This document shows positions 61,022-64,000 of a DNA stretch of 64,000 nucleotides, piece by piece. The stretch spans positions 806,001 to 870,000 of the forward strand of contig NZ_CP017659.1 of assembly GCF_015326965.1 (NCBI RefSeq), written 5' to 3'. The translations under genes and the position numbers were made by a program. The notes beneath the pieces are model-generated. The model saw only the letters and a program-made list of their open reading frames with translations, had not been told where the DNA came from and made no database searches. Positions within the stretch are counted from its first letter, which is position 1; every line of letters starts with the position of its first letter. Source of the DNA: Paenibacillus sp. JZ16. GTDB lineage: Bacteria > Bacillota > Bacilli > Paenibacillales > Paenibacillaceae.

Positions 61022-61942
61022 TTAGCCCTTCACGCTTCCGAGAACGATCCCCTTTACGAAATATTTCTGCAAGAACGGGTATGCCAAAATAATCGGAAGC
61101 GAGCCGAGAAAGATCTGCGACGATTTCAATGTCCGATCCGAAATCAGCGCCAAATTCAGCATATCGTCCCTCGACATATTCGACAGGTTTTGCTGGATTA
61201 CGATCGTTTGAATATAGCTTTGCAGCGGATAATTGGACGGGTCTCCCATCAACAGCAGTCCGTCGAACCAGCTGTTCCAGTGCTCAACCATGGAAAACAA
61301 AGCAAGCGTGGCAAGCGCAGGCTTGGATATTGGGACAAATATCGACCACATGGTCCGCCAGTGGCTTGCTCCGTCGATGAGCGCCGCCTCTTCAAGCTCC
61401 TTCGGAATTTCCCTGAAAAAATTAAGCAGCAGAACGACGCTGAACACGGGAACCGCGCTCGGCAAAATCAATGCCCATATCGTATCCAGCATGCCGTATT
61501 CTTTTATCGTTGAATACCAAGGAATCAGGCCGCCATTAAACAGCATCGTGATGAAAAAGATCCAAGCGTACGCGCTCCGAAGCCGAAAAGAACGTGTCTC
61601 TTTCGATAACGGGTAGGCAATCAACACGGTCAGCAGCAAATTAAGCGGAGTCCCCAAACCGATCCGGGTGAGCGACACCAGCATCGAATCCCAAAACTCG
61701 TGGCGGCTTGCCGTATACATGTAGGAAGCCAGCGTCACGTCGACAGGCCACAGCTTCACATATCCCGCCGAAGCCGCCGCGCTGGAACTAAAGGAAACCG
61801 CAATGATGTGAATCAAAGGAAGAACGCAAATCAGCGAGATCAAAATCAAGAAAATGGCATTGATTAGGGAAAACCACTCAAACCGCCTTTTTTGCCGGAT
61901 ACGGCCCCCTTCAGCCGAAGATGGCACCAATCGTTGCTGCAT
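61022..61942 (-). CDS. Carbohydrate ABC transporter permease, LplC/YtcP type
   Basis: This 306-residue permease has six helices. The EAA loop reads IPKELEEAALIDGASHWRTM and the C-terminus is PFLQKYFVKGIVLGSVKG. It is encoded 12 bases after its LplB-type partner and before the YesM/YesN genes, forming an SBP-permease-permease-kinase-regulator unit. No ATPase gene accompanies it. Confidence 0.93.
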   Translation of the reverse strand: MQQRLVPSSAEGGRIRQKRRFEWFSLINAIFLILISLICVLPLIHIIAVSFSSSAAASAGYVKLWPVDVTLASYMYTASRHEFWDSMLVSLTRIGLGTPLNLLLTVLIAYPLSKETRSFRLRSAYAWIFFITMLFNGGLIPWYSTIKEYGMLDTIWALILPSAVPVFSVVLLLNFFREIPKELEEAALIDGASHWRTMWSIFVPISKPALATLALFSMVEHWNSWFDGLLLMGDPSNYPLQSYIQTIVIQQNLSNMSRDDMLNLALISDRTLKSSQIFLGSLPIILAYPFLQKYFVKGIVLGSVKG

Positions 61943-61954
61943 CGTTTCCCCCCC

Positions 61955-62854
61955 TTAAAATATCCGGTATTTCGCAAATCGATAAGCCAAAAAGTAGGAG
62001 CCCGATATCAGCGTGAGCGATATGACCGATTTAAAAAATCCGACCGCCGTCGCCACCCCGTACTGGGCATCAAGCAAACCGATCCGATACACGAACGTAT
62101 CCAGAATGTCTCCGCTTTCGTACACTTGCGGGCTGTATAAATTAAACACCTGATCGAAGCCGGCATTCAGCAGCTGTCCCAGGCTTAACACCGACAACAG
62201 GACAATTACCATCCGCATGCCCGGAATCGTGATATGCCATATTTTCCGCCAGCGGTTCGCCCCGTCGATCGTTGCCGCCTCGTATAACCCCGGATCGATC
62301 CCCGTAATCGCGGCCAAGTACACGATCGTGCCGTACCCGAAGTTTTTCCACACGTCGGAAGCAATGAGCGTGAACGGAAACCATTCGTTATCGCCCAGGA
62401 AAAAGATCTTGGGGATGCCAAGCAGGCCGAGAAACCCGTTGACGATGCCTCCCGACGGGGAAAGGATATCGATCAGGATGCCGCCAAGCACGACCCAGGA
62501 CAGGAAATAAGGCAAGTAAATGGCCGTTTGGACCGATCGCTTGATCACATTGTTTTTGAGTTCGTTCAACAGGACGGCAAACACGATTGGAACGATGAGC
62601 CCTAGAATGAGCTTGAAGCTCGAAATAAACAGCGTATTCCACAAAACCTGCGTAAAATTCGGCAGGCTCATCACATACTTGAAATTGTCCCAGCCGACCC
62701 ATTGCTGATCGCCGAAGAGGCCTTTGGCAGGGATAAACCTCTGAAATGCGATCGTGATGCCGGCCATCGGAATGTACGAAAATAAAACGATCAAAATCAA
62801 TCCCGGCAATATCATCACATGGAGCGGCAGCTCTCTTCGCCATTTCGCTTTCAT
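61955..62854 (-). CDS. Carbohydrate ABC transporter permease, LplB type
   Basis: This 299-residue permease has the first helix in LHVMILPGLILIVLFSYIPM and an EAA loop reading DPGLYEAATIDGANRWRKIW. It pairs with the permease at 61022-61942 and follows the solute-binding protein gene by 70 bases. Confidence 0.93.
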   Translation of the reverse strand: MKAKWRRELPLHVMILPGLILIVLFSYIPMAGITIAFQRFIPAKGLFGDQQWVGWDNFKYVMSLPNFTQVLWNTLFISSFKLILGLIVPIVFAVLLNELKNNVIKRSVQTAIYLPYFLSWVVLGGILIDILSPSGGIVNGFLGLLGIPKIFFLGDNEWFPFTLIASDVWKNFGYGTIVYLAAITGIDPGLYEAATIDGANRWRKIWHITIPGMRMVIVLLSVLSLGQLLNAGFDQVFNLYSPQVYESGDILDTFVYRIGLLDAQYGVATAVGFFKSVISLTLISGSYFLAYRFAKYRIF

Positions 62855-62924
62855 TCGTGAACCTCCAATTCCTAGGTAACAGATTCGGAGGGAGTAACGA
62901 CAAGGTTCTCCCTCCGGCCCCGGA

Positions 62925-64000
62925 TTATCGCTTCGCCTGTTCGTACCACTCGTTGACTTCTTGCGTGATTTGATCCCCGCCGAGCTTTTTCCAATCCTCT
63001 ACGAACCGGTCGAAGGTGTCGATGGATTCGCCTAAAATAATCTTGACGAAAACCTCGTTTTGCATTTTTTCGAGCGTCGTCTTGCGCTCGACCATCGTCG
63101 GGGTCGGAGCGCCGACGAATTTTTCCTGCAGGAATTGGTCGTTTTTATCGTATTGGTCGGCGATTCCCATGGAGCCCTGTTCCCCGTAAATCCGTTCCCA
63201 GCCCCATAGCGCAAAGCCTTCGGATGAGCCCGATTCGTAAGCCTCCAGTTTTTCCTGGATCGTCTTGGCCTCTCCGGTTAACTTCGAGAAGTCGCCGGCC
63301 TTGCGCGCCGCATCGATTTCCCGGAACGCATCCACGTTCTTCATGACCGGATACGGCGTGACCGGAGACAGCTGCCATACGCTTTCGGCTTCCGGCGGCG
63401 CAAAGTATTTATCGAATTCGGCGGTTTCCCCCCAGTTTTTCTCGAGATGCAGATTGAACATTTTGATGACGGCTTCCGGATGTGCCGCATCCTTCTTGAC
63501 GGCGAAGAATCGGGTGGTGCTGAATTTGAGCGGCACCTTCGGTGCTTCCCCCGATTCGGATACGATCGGGAACGCTTGCCACTGCGCATTCGGATCGTTA
63601 TCGCGGTTCAGCTGAAGCGGCCAGATGGAATTCCACTGCTCGCCGTACTCCATACCGATCTTGCCGGCCGAGATTTGCTCCGAAACCTTGCCTCCGTCTT
63701 TGATACCGAACTCTTGGTCGATCTGTCCGTTTTTGGACATCTCTTGCAAAACCTGAAGCGCCTTTTTCACTTCCGGCTGGATGCTCCCAAAGACGAGCTT
63801 GCCGGAGTCATCCTCGATCCAAATGTTAGGGTAGGCATTATAGCCGGCCATAAATCCCTCAAGCCCCATCGCGCCCCCCCATAAATCCTTCGTAACGCCA
63901 AGTCCGTACGTATCCTGCACACCATTCCCGTCCGGATCGTTCTCCGTAAACGCTTTCGATATGGCCAGCACGTCAGCCATCGTTTTCGGCGGCGCAAGTC
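62925..64000 (-). CDS. Extracellular solute-binding protein, partial at the right edge
   Basis: The frame is open to the edge; the ATG near 63980 is internal, since the codons beyond it read LAPPKT, matching LLPPKT of the paralogue at 41813-43498. About 358 C-terminal residues are present, with ENDPDGNGVQDTYGLGVTKD (calcium-loop-like), MAGYNAYPNIWIEDDSGKLV and EVFVKIILGESIDTFDRFVE. The lipoprotein signal lies outside the window. It is the first visible gene of the SBP-permease-permease-YesM-YesN unit. Confidence 0.9.
   Translation of the reverse strand, partial: LAPPKTMADVLAISKAFTENDPDGNGVQDTYGLGVTKDLWGGAMGLEGFMAGYNAYPNIWIEDDSGKLVFGSIQPEVKKALQVLQEMSKNGQIDQEFGIKDGGKVSEQISAGKIGMEYGEQWNSIWPLQLNRDNDPNAQWQAFPIVSESGEAPKVPLKFSTTRFFAVKKDAAHPEAVIKMFNLHLEKNWGETAEFDKYFAPPEAESVWQLSPVTPYPVMKNVDAFREIDAARKAGDFSKLTGEAKTIQEKLEAYESGSSEGFALWGWERIYGEQGSMGIADQYDKNDQFLQEKFVGAPTPTMVERKTTLEKMQNEVFVKIILGESIDTFDRFVEDWKKLGGDQITQEVNEWYEQAKR

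Overview
The window reads as a chromosomal carbohydrate-utilisation region of a Paenibacillus-like member of the Bacillota. The reasons are the strong Gram-positive ribosome binding sites (AAGGAGG type), frequent TTG/GTG starts, lipobox lipoproteins, many CUT1 sugar importers without their own ATPase, YesM/YesN-type two-component systems, large membrane AraC regulators, and catabolite-repression (cre-like) sites. No rRNA, intact tRNA, CRISPR array, insertion sequence or phage gene was seen. The organism is inferred, not proven.

Layout. (1) 1-4090: a small unrelated module. It has an ArsR-HTH/SRPBCC fusion regulator (cut by the left edge), a divergent NADPH-dependent FMN reductase, an SGNH hydrolase, two tandem SnoaL-like proteins and a decayed SRPBCC relic. 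Three copies of the palindrome GTTACC-N4-GGTAAC tie the module together. (2) 4090-11450: a membrane AraC regulator, a permease pair, a solute-binding lipoprotein and a sugar isomerase, all on the minus strand. (3) 11820-20700: a GH30 glucuronoxylanase with an isomerase and a divergent AraC regulator, an orphan solute-binding protein, a GH43 and a GH127. (4) 20700-21750: relics of a permease and of a GH95 enzyme. (5) 21800-35330: a long minus-strand xylan operon read from a cre-containing promoter near 35410. It encodes an exported or anchored GH10, a cytosolic GH10, a GH43, a GH5 with a ricin-type lectin domain, an SGNH esterase, a CE1-like esterase, and then two ABC exporters that flank a DUF1854 protein. 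(6) 35640-38190: an AraC-type protein with a degenerate receiver, and an anchored XynD-like GH43. (7) 38360-43500: a solute-binding protein with a YesM/YesN pair but no permeases. (8) 43660-56450: a nine-gene operon with two different permease pairs, a small solute-binding lipoprotein, a 963-residue membrane-anchored solute-binding fusion, an NHL-repeat/TPR protein, a Yip1-like membrane protein and a DUF5696 lipoprotein. (9) 56750-64000: a second degenerate-receiver AraC protein and a full YesM/YesN-permease-SBP operon that runs off the right edge.

How it fits together. Anchored or secreted xylanases, an arabinofuranosidase and esterases would cut arabino-glucurono-xylan. Solute-binding lipoproteins and permease pairs would import the oligosaccharides, powered by a shared MsmX-type ATPase encoded elsewhere. 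Cytosolic GH10, GH43 and GH127 enzymes would finish the job. The AraC and two-component regulators sense substrates, and CcpA would repress through the cre-like sites. The most interesting parts are the nine-gene dual-permease operon, the ABC/DUF1854/ABC trio, the duplicated AraC-divergent promoter region in front of two different operons, and the evidence of gene decay.
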